Assembly: GCA_003158735.1 (NCBI GenBank)
Contig: PMLB01000134.1
Coordinates: 420-35,029 of the forward strand
Reading direction: 5' to 3'
Origin: Myxococcales bacterium
GTDB lineage: Bacteria > Myxococcota_A > Polyangia > Fen-1088
DNA: 34,610 nucleotides
Shown: one piece after another, positions 8,223 through 17,019 of the stretch
How the letters are laid out: the number at the start of each line of letters is the position of its first letter
Numbering within the stretch: position 1 is the stretch's first letter
Notes under the pieces: generated by a model
What the model saw: only the letters and a program-made list of their open reading frames with translations
What the model was told of the DNA's origin: nothing
Database searches by the model: none
Made by a program: the position numbers and the translations under genes

Positions 8223-10345
8223 GGCGCAGCTCCTTCCTCATCACCCCCGGCCGAGCGGCCCGGACTGACACCGCCCGCCCGGCCTTCGGCGGAATTGGGC
8301 ACCGCCGGCGGCGGCCCGGGATAGCGCACGCCGGGTTTGGGTACGTAGGTCAGGATCGGTGTCTTCAGAGTGCCTTTGATCTCCCCTTCCAGGACGTCCA
8401 CCGGCAGGGGCGGCTCAAGCACGTACTGGTAGCCGCGCGAGGGGACGCGGATCTCAAACACGTCGTTGTCGAGCAAAAACTGGCGCGCAATGTTGGTCGG
8501 CTGGTCGCCCAGGATGCGCATGGGTCGGTGGCGCAGAATGAACGAGTAGAGCCGGATGGCCAGGTGGTTGGGCAAGCGGTGGCAGCCGTGCGAATAGCCC
8601 TCGGAGCTGTACATGGAGAGGTATTCCGACGAACCGTGGGCGCGGATGCCGTTATCCCAGTCGGGCTTGCCGCCTTTGCCGGGTACCACCAGATAGCCGG
8701 CGATGAGGCCATAGGCCGAGAGGAATCCCGGGCCCAACTCATCGTAGTTGACCACCCGCTGCCACAGGCCGTTCACGGTCTTGGTCTTGACCAAGGTGCG
8801 GATGGGCGTGGACTCGGGCGCGATCCACACCGGGCCAGCCACCACGTTGCGGATCACGCGCGGTCCCACGTCGGAGCCCTTGTAGCGGAAGTACTCGTAG
8901 CCGTCGGAGGCTTGTTCGGCGCGCCAGCCACCGACGGTGGTGCGCCAGCGGGCCAGCGGGATGCGCTGTTCCCTGTACTTCACGTAGACGTGGAAGCTGG
9001 GATAGCGCTTGCGCGGTTGCGGGTGGCGCACACCCGATGTGTCCCACGGTAGGTCGTACCAGACTTCGCCGCGATCGATCACGATGGACAGATCCATGTC
9101 GGACCCGTAGTACTCGGGCAGGGCCGGCAAGCGGACCGCGGCGCGCAGGTGGTGGAAATCGGCGGCGCTGTGACGTTTGAAAAATGCCAGCGCAGCCTCG
9201 GGACTGGTCAGGCCCAATTGCTCGACGGCCGAGTTGGTCAGCTCCTCGACCAGGTTGCGCACGGGAATCGCCTGTCCGCTGGCGTCGGTGTACGTGGCCG
9301 GGCCAGTCTTGCTGTCTACGCTGCCGTCCTCGACCACGCCGGCGGCAGCCACCACGCGCTCGCGCAGCACGCGCAGCAGAGCCTCGTGATCGTTGGCCAG
9401 TGGCGGCCGGGCCAGAGCGTCCATGGTCTTCTGGCGCAGGTAGTTGGCCTCGTAGATCATGTGCTTCTGCTGAAAGCGGCGTACCGCCAGGCGCATGGCA
9501 TCGTCGTAGATGCCGGCGTTGTGCTTCACGCCGTGCTTGAACATGCCTTCGCAGGCCAGGCGACGTTCCACCTCGGTCATGGCCAGCTTTTCTGCACCCC
9601 GTCGCTCGACCAGCTTGACCTTGGGCTCCAGCTTGGGGTCCTTGGCCACCAGCTCGGCCAGCGTCTGCGCGTGGTTCTTCTTGCGGGCGTCTTCCAGCTC
9701 GCTGCGCAGGCGCGCGATGCGCTGCTCTTCCTGTTTCACCTTTTCCGGCGCCACGTAGCCCACGGTCTCCACCGCCTCCATGGCCGCCAGGTTCGCGCCT
9801 TCGTGGCACTTCTGCTTCTCGTCTTCCAGGAAGCGGGCGCGCAGCACGCCCAGCGATGGCGGGATGCCGTAAAGTTCGAGGTAGTTCTTTTCACCCGCGG
9901 GCAAGGGCTCGCCGTCTTCGTCGAGAGTGTCGTTGGCTAAGCCCAGAAACACGCGGCGGTAGCGGTTGGGCATGGGCTGGCCGTCGGGGCCACGATGCTC
10001 CTCGAAGATATAGGGAGTCCAATCGTCGCGGAGATCGATGATGGTGTACCCGGAACGCGCTGCGCCGGTGGCGCTGGTCCAGCTCTCCTGGCCGTCGCGA
10101 ATCACCAGGGCGCGATCATCGTCAGGCGGGAGGCTGGGGCTGGCGGCTGGCGCTGCGGGCTCGGGCGCCGGCGGCGGGCTAGTCACGGGCGATGTTGCAG
10201 GCGCAGGCGGCTTGTCAGTCGCGGCGGCAGTCTTGGCCGACGATGTCGTCTGGGGCGGCGGCAGGGAAGCGACACCGCGGACATCGCATCCCAACAAGAG
10301 AACTAGGCATGACTGGACGGCAAACTGCGCTGCATATTTCATCAC
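8219..10345 (-). CDS. L,D-transpeptidase (YkuD) lipoprotein
   Basis: 708 aa. The lipoprotein signal ends in LVLLLGC (lipobox Cys about 19) and is followed by a Pro/Ala-rich linker to about residue 75. The middle region is helical, with a coiled-coil-like segment (about 195-245) and a peptidoglycan-binding-like stretch (YDDAMRLAVRRFQQKH). The catalytic domain carries His570 in HGSSEY and SHGCHRL with Cys588, the YkuD signature, although Arg replaces the usual Asn after CH. Such enzymes make 3-3 crosslinks in peptidoglycan or attach proteins to it. The long N-terminal part resembles YcbB-like domain order rather than short Ybi types. It is the first gene of the envelope group; pgm lies 88 bp upstream. 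Confidence 0.88.
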   Translation of the reverse strand: MMKYAAQFAVQSCLVLLLGCDVRGVASLPPPQTTSSAKTAAATDKPPAPATSPVTSPPPAPEPAAPAASPSLPPDDDRALVIRDGQESWTSATGAARSGYTIIDLRDDWTPYIFEEHRGPDGQPMPNRYRRVFLGLANDTLDEDGEPLPAGEKNYLELYGIPPSLGVLRARFLEDEKQKCHEGANLAAMEAVETVGYVAPEKVKQEEQRIARLRSELEDARKKNHAQTLAELVAKDPKLEPKVKLVERRGAEKLAMTEVERRLACEGMFKHGVKHNAGIYDDAMRLAVRRFQQKHMIYEANYLRQKTMDALARPPLANDHEALLRVLRERVVAAAGVVEDGSVDSKTGPATYTDASGQAIPVRNLVEELTNSAVEQLGLTSPEAALAFFKRHSAADFHHLRAAVRLPALPEYYGSDMDLSIVIDRGEVWYDLPWDTSGVRHPQPRKRYPSFHVYVKYREQRIPLARWRTTVGGWRAEQASDGYEYFRYKGSDVGPRVIRNVVAGPVWIAPESTPIRTLVKTKTVNGLWQRVVNYDELGPGFLSAYGLIAGYLVVPGKGGKPDWDNGIRAHGSSEYLSMYSSEGYSHGCHRLPNHLAIRLYSFILRHRPMRILGDQPTNIARQFLLDNDVFEIRVPSRGYQYVLEPPLPVDVLEGEIKGTLKTPILTYVPKPGVRYPGPPPAVPNSAEGRAGGVSPGRSAGGDEEGAAP

Positions 10346-10375
10346 GAATTCGCTTGATCAAGATATGCCCCCGGC

Positions 10376-10408
10376 TGGGCAGCTGAGCAAGAAATACAGC
10401 ACCGCCCA
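10376..10408 (-). terminator. Possible hairpin after pgm
   Basis: TGGGC/GCCCA (10376-10380 and 10404-10408) and GCTG/CAGC (10382-10385 and 10397-10400) form a 9-bp stem with a small internal loop and an 11-nt loop. It lies 26 bp past the pgm stop on the minus strand. It has no T-run, so this is a weak call. Confidence 0.3.
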
Positions 10409-10433
10409 AGGCGCAGCACGACGGGTCCTCGAA

Positions 10434-12071
10434 CTACGCCTTGAGCGCCGCCCCCACAATCGCGCGCGCCTCTTGGATCACCCTGCCCAGATGGGCCTGG
10501 CCCTTGAAGCTTTCGGCGTAGATTTTGTAAATGTTCTCCGTGCCCGACGGGCGGGCCGCGAACCAGCCGCTTTGCGACGCCACTTTCAGGCCACCGATGG
10601 AGGCGCCGTTGCCCGGCGCCTTGGTTAGCACGGCGGTGATCGGCTCGCCGGCCAGCGTGCTGCTCTTGACCTGCGAAGGCGAGAGCTGCCTGAGACGGGA
10701 CTTCTCCGCGGGCGTGGCCGGCTGATCGATGCGCGTGTAGATGGGCTCGCCGTGGGCCGCAGTGATCTCGCGGTAGTGCTCACCGGGATCCTTGCCGGTG
10801 CATGCGGTGATTTCAGCCGCCAGCAAAGCCATGACTAGGCCGTCCTTGTCAGTGGTCCAGGGGCTGCCGTCAAAGCGCAGGAAGCTGCCTCCCGCACTTT
10901 CTTCGCCCCCAAACCCGAGGCTGCTGTCGAGCAGCCCATCGACAAACCACTTGAAGCCCACCGGCACCTCGACCAGCGGGCGTCCCATCGCGGCCACCAC
11001 GCGATCGATGATAGCGCTGGATACCAGTGTCTTCCCTACCGCCGCGCGCGCGGGCCACTTCGGTCGGTGGCTGAAGAGGTAGCGGATGGCCACGGCCAGG
11101 TAGTGGTTGGGATTCATCAGGCCCGCGGGCACCACGATCCCGTGTCGGTCAGCGTCGGGATCGGTGCCAAACGCGACCTGATAGCTACTGCGCAGGCCGA
11201 TCAGCTTGGCCATGGCAAAGGGGCTGGAGCAGTCCATGCGGATCTTTCCGTCATGGTCCACGGTCATGAAAGCGAAGCGCGGATCCACGGTTGGATTGAC
11301 CACATACAGGTCGAGCTTCCAATGGTCGGCGATGGCTTGCCAGTAGGCCACCGAGGCGCCGCCCAGCGGGTCCACGCCGCACTTGATGCGTGCGTCGCGG
11401 ATGGCGGCCATGTCCACCACGCTGCCCAGATCCGCCACATAGGGACCGACGAAGTCGGCCTTTCGAATGGTGGGCGCGGTGCGCGCGCGCTCGAAGGGAA
11501 TGCGGCGGATTTCAGATCGGCTGCTTCGCAGCAGCGTATTGGCGCGGTCCTGGATCCAGGCCGTGACGTTGGTGTCGGCCGGGCCGCCATGGGATGGGTT
11601 GTATTTGAATCCCCCGTCGGCGGGCGGGTTGTGCGAGGGGGTGACCACGATGCCGTCGCCCAGGCCGCTCTTGCGGCCGCGGTTGTTGGTGAGAATCAAT
11701 CGCGAGATCGCAGGCGTGGGCGTGTAGCCGTCGTCGCGGTCTACCACGGTGTCCACGTCGTTGGCAGCCAGGACCTCCAGGGCGGTTTGCTCGGCTGGCC
11801 GTGACAGCGCGTGGGTGTCCTTGCCGAGGAAGAGCGGGCCGGTGATGCCCTCTTGCTTGCGCCAATCGCAGATGGCCTGCGTGATGGCCAGAATGTGGGA
11901 CTGGTTGAAGGATCCGGCAAGCGACGACCCTCGGTGTCCACTGGTCCCGAAACTTACGAGTTGCTCGGGGTCGCCCGGATCCGGCTCCTTGCTGTAGTAG
12001 GCGTCGATGAGCCGGTCGACGTCGATCAGCAGTGTCGCCGGTGCGGGTTTGCCTGCAAGCTCGTGGGGCAT
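10434..12071 (-). CDS. pgm: Phosphoglucomutase (alpha-D-glucose phosphate-specific)
   Basis: 545 aa, the usual length of bacterial Pgm. It interconverts glucose-1-phosphate and glucose-6-phosphate in the cytoplasm, linking glycolysis with glycogen and nucleotide-sugar supply for the envelope. The visible motifs are FGTSGHRG (41-48), the phosphoserine loop TPSHNPP with Ser146, the metal-binding loop DPDADRHG (Asp304, 306, 308), the sugar-binding GGEESAG, and the phosphate-binding [15 protein letters not shown] near the C-terminus. All key residues are present. The start is an ATG followed by a typical N-terminus. Both neighbours lie on the same strand, with gaps of 38 bp or more. Confidence 0.96.
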   Translation of the reverse strand: MPHELAGKPAPATLLIDVDRLIDAYYSKEPDPGDPEQLVSFGTSGHRGSSLAGSFNQSHILAITQAICDWRKQEGITGPLFLGKDTHALSRPAEQTALEVLAANDVDTVVDRDDGYTPTPAISRLILTNNRGRKSGLGDGIVVTPSHNPPADGGFKYNPSHGGPADTNVTAWIQDRANTLLRSSRSEIRRIPFERARTAPTIRKADFVGPYVADLGSVVDMAAIRDARIKCGVDPLGGASVAYWQAIADHWKLDLYVVNPTVDPRFAFMTVDHDGKIRMDCSSPFAMAKLIGLRSSYQVAFGTDPDADRHGIVVPAGLMNPNHYLAVAIRYLFSHRPKWPARAAVGKTLVSSAIIDRVVAAMGRPLVEVPVGFKWFVDGLLDSSLGFGGEESAGGSFLRFDGSPWTTDKDGLVMALLAAEITACTGKDPGEHYREITAAHGEPIYTRIDQPATPAEKSRLRQLSPSQVKSSTLAGEPITAVLTKAPGNGASIGGLKVASQSGWFAARPSGTENIYKIYAESFKGQAHLGRVIQEARAIVGAALKA

Positions 12072-12109
12072 TGGTCTCCTTGGCCGGGCGAAGATTACAC
12101 CGAAGATTG

Positions 12110-12901
12110 CTACCGTGCCTGTCCGCGAACCTTGGCCCAGAAAAGTCCCAGGTACTCGTGCAGGGCCCGCTCGATCATCTGGCCGGCTCCAGCATGCGGA
12201 AACCAGCCCAGCATGTCTGAGTCTCCGCCGATGGCCAGGTAGTCGGTGGGGGCAGGGATCGGGCTCAGGCCCGCCTTCTTGAACATGGCCATGGCCCGGG
12301 GCAGGTGCATGGCCGAGGTCACCAGCACGAACCGGTCCTCGCCCAGCAGCGCGCGCAGGGCGCGCACTTCATCGATGGTGTCGCGGGACTGCGATTCTAG
12401 GACCAGGCGGTCGGGCGAGACACCTAGACTGGCGCTGGCTGCGGCCAGTGTCTCTGCCTCGCTCGTTTCCTCACCGTCGGCACCGCCTGACAGGACCAAC
12501 TTCGAACCAGGCAGCAGTCGTTGCAGCCTGATGCCTTCGGCCAAACGGACCAGAGAAGCTTCGGACAGCTTGTGGACGGGAGCGAGGTCGTCGTCTTCGC
12601 TTTTCCCACCCCCCAGCACCACCACCCAGCGCGGTGCAGGCGAGCCGTCGGGCAGGGTTGAAACCGCTTGAGTCACCTCGGCCAGCAATGGGGGATAGGT
12701 CATTTCCAGCGGACGAACCAAAGTCCGGGCCACAGGGCCGAGGGAGAGCAGCGCCAAGAGCGCGAGACCGGCGGTGAGCAGGGCCTTGGCCGTTCGTTGC
12801 CTCTTGTTGAGGTACAGAAAAATCAGACCTACCGCCATGACGGCAAGCAGCAAAGAACACGGCTGCAAGGCTGCGGACAGCAGCTTCTTGAGGGCAAACA
12901 T
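12110..12901 (-). CDS. ElyC/YdcF-like DUF218 membrane protein
   Basis: 263 aa from the ATG at 12901. The open frame extends 49 codons further, but that part overlaps the divergent gene and is not membrane-protein-like. Two N-terminal membrane helices ([15 protein letters not shown] and [15 protein letters not shown]) precede a DUF218 domain with [30 protein letters not shown] and [15 protein letters not shown]. This is the order of ElyC/SanA-type proteins, which act in envelope integrity and lipid-carrier metabolism; their exact reaction is unsettled. It is divergent from the MMPL gene, with the two starts close together, so they may share a control region. Confidence 0.88.
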   Translation of the reverse strand: MFALKKLLSAALQPCSLLLAVMAVGLIFLYLNKRQRTAKALLTAGLALLALLSLGPVARTLVRPLEMTYPPLLAEVTQAVSTLPDGSPAPRWVVVLGGGKSEDDDLAPVHKLSEASLVRLAEGIRLQRLLPGSKLVLSGGADGEETSEAETLAAASASLGVSPDRLVLESQSRDTIDEVRALRALLGEDRFVLVTSAMHLPRAMAMFKKAGLSPIPAPTDYLAIGGDSDMLGWFPHAGAGQMIERALHEYLGLFWAKVRGQAR

Positions 12902-12924
12902 GATCCGATCTTGTACCTCGATTC

Positions 12925-15516
12925 GTGCGGCGGCGTCGCGCACAGTCTCTGCACTCCCTGGAGCTTGTCTGCTACATTTCGAGCCTCCTTGGCTATTGCC
13001 GACTCGGTTTCGCCAAATTGACGTCCTCCCCGGTCCTTCCTGGCCCACGCTGTCGCGCCTTCGTCGCGTGGGTGCTTAGACACGGCCGGATCCTGTGGTT
13101 GCTCGCCATCGCGCTTGCGGTGCCGTCGGCCATCGCCACCGCCAAGCTCTACTTCAACCTGCGCAGCGATCTCGAAGAACTGCTGCCCCGGAGCGCGCCC
13201 AGCGTCCTCGCGCTCGACGAGTTGCGCTCGCGCATGCCTGGGCTGCAGTATCTGGGCGTCCTGGTCGACGTAGGCTCGGCGGACAAGCTGCCTGCGGGCG
13301 AGCGTTTGCTCGACGACCTGGCGGCCCGCGTGCGCAAATACCCGCCAGATTTGGTGCGGGCGGTTCGCCTGGGCACCGCCACCGAGCGGCGGTTCATCGA
13401 TCAGCATCGGCCGTTGTACATGGACCTGGCCGACCTCGAGGTGCTGCGCCAGCGCATCGAGGACCGCATCCACTATGACTTGATGAAGGGGCAGGACATG
13501 CTCCTCGACGAGAGCGAGCCAGCCCCTTCGCTCGACGTGTCCGACCTGGAGAAGAAGTACCAGTCGCGGCTCGACGAGCCGGGACTGAGCGGGGATCGCT
13601 TTTCCAGCCGCAGCCTCGGTCTCACCCTTATGCTGGTCGAGGCGGGCAGTTTTTCGACCGGGAACAAGCAGGCCACTGAGCTGCTCAGTCGGGTGCGCCG
13701 CGATGTGGCCGAGCTGGGCGGTCCCGGCCACTATGCCCCGGGGATGCGGGTCGGGTTCACCGGCGACGTGCCCATTTCGGTCGAGGAGATGTCGGCGCTG
13801 GTGGTGGACCTGACCTTCTCGTCGGTCCTGGTCATCGTTCTGGTCGTCATCGTGCTGGTGCTCTACTACCGCTGGGTAGCCGCGGTGCCGATTCTTCTCG
13901 CCCCGCTTGCCATCGGAGCGGTGGCCGCGTTTGCCCTGGCCAGTCTGCCACCCTGGCGCATCACCGCGCTCAACTCCAATACCGCCTTCCTCGGTTCCAT
14001 CATCGTGGGCAATGGCATCAACTTCGGCATCGTGCTGCTCGCCCGCTACCTGGAGGCGAGGCGGCGTGGCATCCCGGTCGAGGAGTCGCTGGCCATCAGC
14101 CTGTCAGGGACCCGGGTGGGGACGCTCTCGGCGGCGCTGGCAGCAGCGGCGGCTTACGCGTCCTTGGTGGCCATGGATTTCCGCGGGTTCCGCCAGTTCG
14201 GCGTCATCGGCGGTCTGGGAATGGTGCTGTGCTGGATTGCTACCTTCCTGCTTTCACCCTCGCTCATCGCCTGGCTGGACAAGGGCCGGCTCCGGCCGTT
14301 GAGTGCGCGGGCGGCGCGCCTCCGGCCCATGGAATGGCTGGCCAATCGCATCGCGCGCTCTCCGGTTCCGTTCGCCGTGGCCGCACTCGCGCTCAGCCTG
14401 CTGGCGCTGTTTCAGCTTCGGCATTTCGGCCCTAATCAGCTCGAGCATGACTTCAGCAAGCTCCGGCGCCGCGACACCTGGATTGCGGGGGAAGGCTACT
14501 GGGGCGCGCGCATGGATCAGCTGCTCGGCCGCCAGGTTACGCCGATCGTGATCCTGGCCGACGACGTGGCGCAGACCCGCGCCATCGCGAAACACCTGCG
14601 CGAAGCTGCCGACCACGTACCGCTGGAGGCGCGCATCTCATCGATCGTGACGGTCGACGACGTGCTCCCGATCGAGCAGGCGCAGAAGCAGGCGATCATC
14701 GAGCGCTTGCGCAAGAAGCTGACCACGAGAATTCGCGAGGAGCTTTCGTCAGACCAGCAGGACAAGCTGCAGCGCCTCCTGGGAAGCGGGCCCATCCCGG
14801 CCATCACGGCGGCTGATTTGCCCGACGGGCTGCTCACCGGTCTGCGCGAGCGGGACGGGACGCTGGGGCGGACCATTTTGGTGTTTCCGCGGCCCACGCA
14901 GACCACCTGGTACGGCCCCGACATCTCCAGCTTCGTCGAACAACTGCGCGCCATCGCCGCCTCCGTGCCGGGCGTTGCCGCCCGCGTGGCCGGAGCCCCG
15001 CCGCTCTCGGCTGACATTCTTGCTTGCATGAGCCGCGACGGCCCGCTCGCCTCGCTGCTCGCCTTCGTCGGCGTGGTGCTGGTGGTGGTGGTCCTGTTCC
15101 GCGCCAGCCTCGCCACCCCATTTGTGATCGGGTCGCTCGTGGTGGGGGTAGGCTGGATGCTCGCGGCGACCATCTACCTCGGCGTGCGCATCAACTTCAT
15201 CAACCTCATTGCGTTTCCCATCACCTTCGGCATTGGGGTGGACTATGCGGTCAATGTGATGGGTCGCTACCTGCAGGACGGACGCTCCGACGTCACGGCG
15301 GCGATCAGCGCCACCGGAGGCGCTGTCAGCCTGTGCTCGGCCACAACCATCATCGGATATTCGTCCCTGCTGGTGGCGCAGAACCGCGGGCTGTTTCTTT
15401 TTGGACTCTTCGCGGTTCTGGGCGAGCTGACCTGTCTGGCCACGGCGGTGATAGTCTTGCCGTCGGTCTTGCTGCTGTATCAGGGCTGGCGCACGCGCCG
15501 AAGGGCCGGCGCTTGA
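12925..15516 (+). CDS. MMPL/RND-superfamily transporter, HpnN-like
   Basis: Up to 863 aa. The start is uncertain: GTG at 12925, TTG at 13018 or GTG at 13072 are all possible, and the protein proper begins near AFVAWVLRHGRILWLL. It has two repeats of one helix, a large periplasmic loop and a block of five helices. Conserved segments include NGINFGIVLLARYLEAR in the first block and FGIGVDYAVNVMGRYLQDG in the second. Size and layout resemble HpnN, which moves hopanoids to the outer membrane, but the family is broad and no hopanoid genes are visible here. It is likely a proton-driven lipid or lipid-like exporter. It is coupled to the GtrA-like gene by overlap. Confidence 0.85.
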   Translation: MRRRRAQSLHSLELVCYISSLLGYCRLGFAKLTSSPVLPGPRCRAFVAWVLRHGRILWLLAIALAVPSAIATAKLYFNLRSDLEELLPRSAPSVLALDELRSRMPGLQYLGVLVDVGSADKLPAGERLLDDLAARVRKYPPDLVRAVRLGTATERRFIDQHRPLYMDLADLEVLRQRIEDRIHYDLMKGQDMLLDESEPAPSLDVSDLEKKYQSRLDEPGLSGDRFSSRSLGLTLMLVEAGSFSTGNKQATELLSRVRRDVAELGGPGHYAPGMRVGFTGDVPISVEEMSALVVDLTFSSVLVIVLVVIVLVLYYRWVAAVPILLAPLAIGAVAAFALASLPPWRITALNSNTAFLGSIIVGNGINFGIVLLARYLEARRRGIPVEESLAISLSGTRVGTLSAALAAAAAYASLVAMDFRGFRQFGVIGGLGMVLCWIATFLLSPSLIAWLDKGRLRPLSARAARLRPMEWLANRIARSPVPFAVAALALSLLALFQLRHFGPNQLEHDFSKLRRRDTWIAGEGYWGARMDQLLGRQVTPIVILADDVAQTRAIAKHLREAADHVPLEARISSIVTVDDVLPIEQAQKQAIIERLRKKLTTRIREELSSDQQDKLQRLLGSGPIPAITAADLPDGLLTGLRERDGTLGRTILVFPRPTQTTWYGPDISSFVEQLRAIAASVPGVAARVAGAPPLSADILACMSRDGPLASLLAFVGVVLVVVVLFRASLATPFVIGSLVVGVGWMLAATIYLGVRINFINLIAFPITFGIGVDYAVNVMGRYLQDGRSDVTAAISATGGAVSLCSATTIIGYSSLLVAQNRGLFLFGLFAVLGELTCLATAVIVLPSVLLLYQGWRTRRRAGA

Positions 15517-15986
15517 AAGCCGCGGCTGCGTCGCCGCCGATTGCGCCCGTCCCGGGCACTTTCTTGCGCAACTCGCTCACCTCGACTTTCACCATCGGGC
15601 TGGACTTCTTCACCTTGACCGGCCTGGTCGAGCTGGCCGGTGTCAACTACGTGCTGGCGACCTGGATCGCGACGGTCGTCGGTTCGCTTTCCAACTTTTC
15701 CATCAATCGCTGGTGGACCTTTCGCGTGTCCTGGCAGCCGCGCTCCATGCAGTTTCTTCGCTTCGTCCTGGTCCAGGTGGCCGCGTCCGGCTTGCACACC
15801 GGCGGCGTGTGGATCTTCACACGTTTTCTCCGTCTGCCCTATCCCGTCTCGAAGCTCCTGGTGGCGGCCCTGGTCTATCTCGGCTGGAACTACCCGATGA
15901 ACCGCTGGGTGGTGTTCAACCCGCGTTTTGCTAAGCCGGATCGCGCGGTCCAACCGCCGGCGCCGACGGGCTCCCCACGCGACTAG
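15513..15986 (+). CDS. GtrA-like membrane protein
   Basis: 157 aa from a TTG at 15513 that overlaps the MMPL stop (TTGA), with AAGGG about 8 bp upstream. Four membrane helices fit the GtrA family: FTIGLDFFTLTGLVELAG, VLATWIATVVGSLSNF followed by the typical NRWWTF, FVLVQVAASGLHTGGVWIF, and LLVAALVYLGWNYPMNRWVVF. GtrA-type proteins are thought to flip undecaprenyl-phosphate-linked sugars or related lipids. Coupling to MMPL suggests a shared role in lipid or glycan export. The 3' end overlaps the convergent radical SAM gene by 56 bp; if that gene's tail is misjudged, the overlap would shrink. Confidence 0.85.
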   Translation: MKAAAASPPIAPVPGTFLRNSLTSTFTIGLDFFTLTGLVELAGVNYVLATWIATVVGSLSNFSINRWWTFRVSWQPRSMQFLRFVLVQVAASGLHTGGVWIFTRFLRLPYPVSKLLVAALVYLGWNYPMNRWVVFNPRFAKPDRAVQPPAPTGSPRD

Positions 15987-17019
15987 TCTTCGAGCCGGTC
16001 AGCCCGAGCCGGCGGCCCAGTGCGAGCGCCCGCTCGCCCATCTCGTGTCCGATGACCCAGGCGCGGTTGGAGAACGGCAGCGAGGTTCGGATCATGCAAT
16101 CCACGCCGCAGCCGTCCTCGCAGCCCTTGGGTCCGCGCGAGTTGCGGATGTCTTGCCCGGTAATCTCGGCAAAGGGGCGCAGGGGCGCGACGTGGTAGCA
16201 GTACTGGAAATTTCCCTCGGGCGAGACGTAGAAGGCCTTGTTGCCCCCGCGGCAGGTCCAGCGCATGGGTCGGCCGGCCAAGGCGCGCTCGAAATAGCGG
16301 ATGAGATAGTACGGGTTGGAGATGGGTTTTCCCTCGCGCTTCTTCTGCCTCAGCCAGCGCAGCTTCTCCAGGTACCTTTCGTCGAATGGTCCGGGCTGGA
16401 GCCGGCCGCGTTCGTGCACCAGGGAGAAGAAGATGGGCACGCCCAGCTCGAAACAGTGCTCGGCCAGGGGAATCACTTCGTCCAGCGTTTCAGGACAGAG
16501 CACCGCCGCGACGTAGAACCACAGCCCCCGGCGCGCGACCATGTCGATCTTGCTGCGCAAGGTTCGCAGGGACTTGGGCGTTCCCGGCGACGGGTTCAGG
16601 CCATCGATCGAGATCTGGATGCGGCCCATGCCCAGGTCGATAAGTGCATCCAGCTTGTCCTCGGTGAGCAGGAATCCGTTCGTGGTCATCCCGGTCGACA
16701 TCCCGCTGCGCACCACGTGGCGCATGAGGGGGAAAATGTCGGGGTGCAAGAGCGGCTCGCCGCCGATGAGATCGGTGTGAATCACGCCCAATTCCTTGCA
16801 ATGGTCGATGCGGGCGTATATTTCTGACGTCGGGACGTGGCCCTTGCTGTTGTCGTATTCCGTGCAGTAGTGGCAGCTGAGATTGCACCGCCAGGTCACG
16901 TTCAGCTGCGCCCAGATTGGCTTGGCATCGAACCCGCGCGGGATTCCCTTGAGAATACCCGAAAGGGAGATGGGGTTGTGCGTACGCTTCATGACACGGG
17001 GAAGTTCACTCTGGCTCAC
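15931..17019 (-). CDS. Radical SAM protein with SPASM-like C-terminus
   Basis: 362 aa. The radical SAM cluster motif is CNLSCHYC (Cys45, 49, 52), followed by the SAM-binding GGEPLLHPD and the strand MTTNGFLLTE. The C-terminal Cys set (256, 274, 300, 304, 308) fits a SPASM-type auxiliary Fe-S domain. Such enzymes modify peptides or small molecules; the substrate is not evident and no precursor peptide is seen nearby. The GTG start at 17019 overlaps the rlmD stop by 14 bp; an ATG at 16992 (MKRTHNP) is an alternative. It probably follows rlmD in one transcript. It is not a match to HpnH as I remember that family. Confidence 0.87.
   Translation of the reverse strand: MSQSELPRVMKRTHNPISLSGILKGIPRGFDAKPIWAQLNVTWRCNLSCHYCTEYDNSKGHVPTSEIYARIDHCKELGVIHTDLIGGEPLLHPDIFPLMRHVVRSGMSTGMTTNGFLLTEDKLDALIDLGMGRIQISIDGLNPSPGTPKSLRTLRSKIDMVARRGLWFYVAAVLCPETLDEVIPLAEHCFELGVPIFFSLVHERGRLQPGPFDERYLEKLRWLRQKKREGKPISNPYYLIRYFERALAGRPMRWTCRGGNKAFYVSPEGNFQYCYHVAPLRPFAEITGQDIRNSRGPKGCEDGCGVDCMIRTSLPFSNRAWVIGHEMGERALALGRRLGLTGSKTSRVGSPSAPAVGPRDPA

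Noticed and set aside
15931-17019. Radical SAM protein as HpnH of a hopanoid cluster
   Set aside because: Its Cys motif and SPASM-like tail differ from HpnH as I know it, and no squalene-hopene genes are seen.
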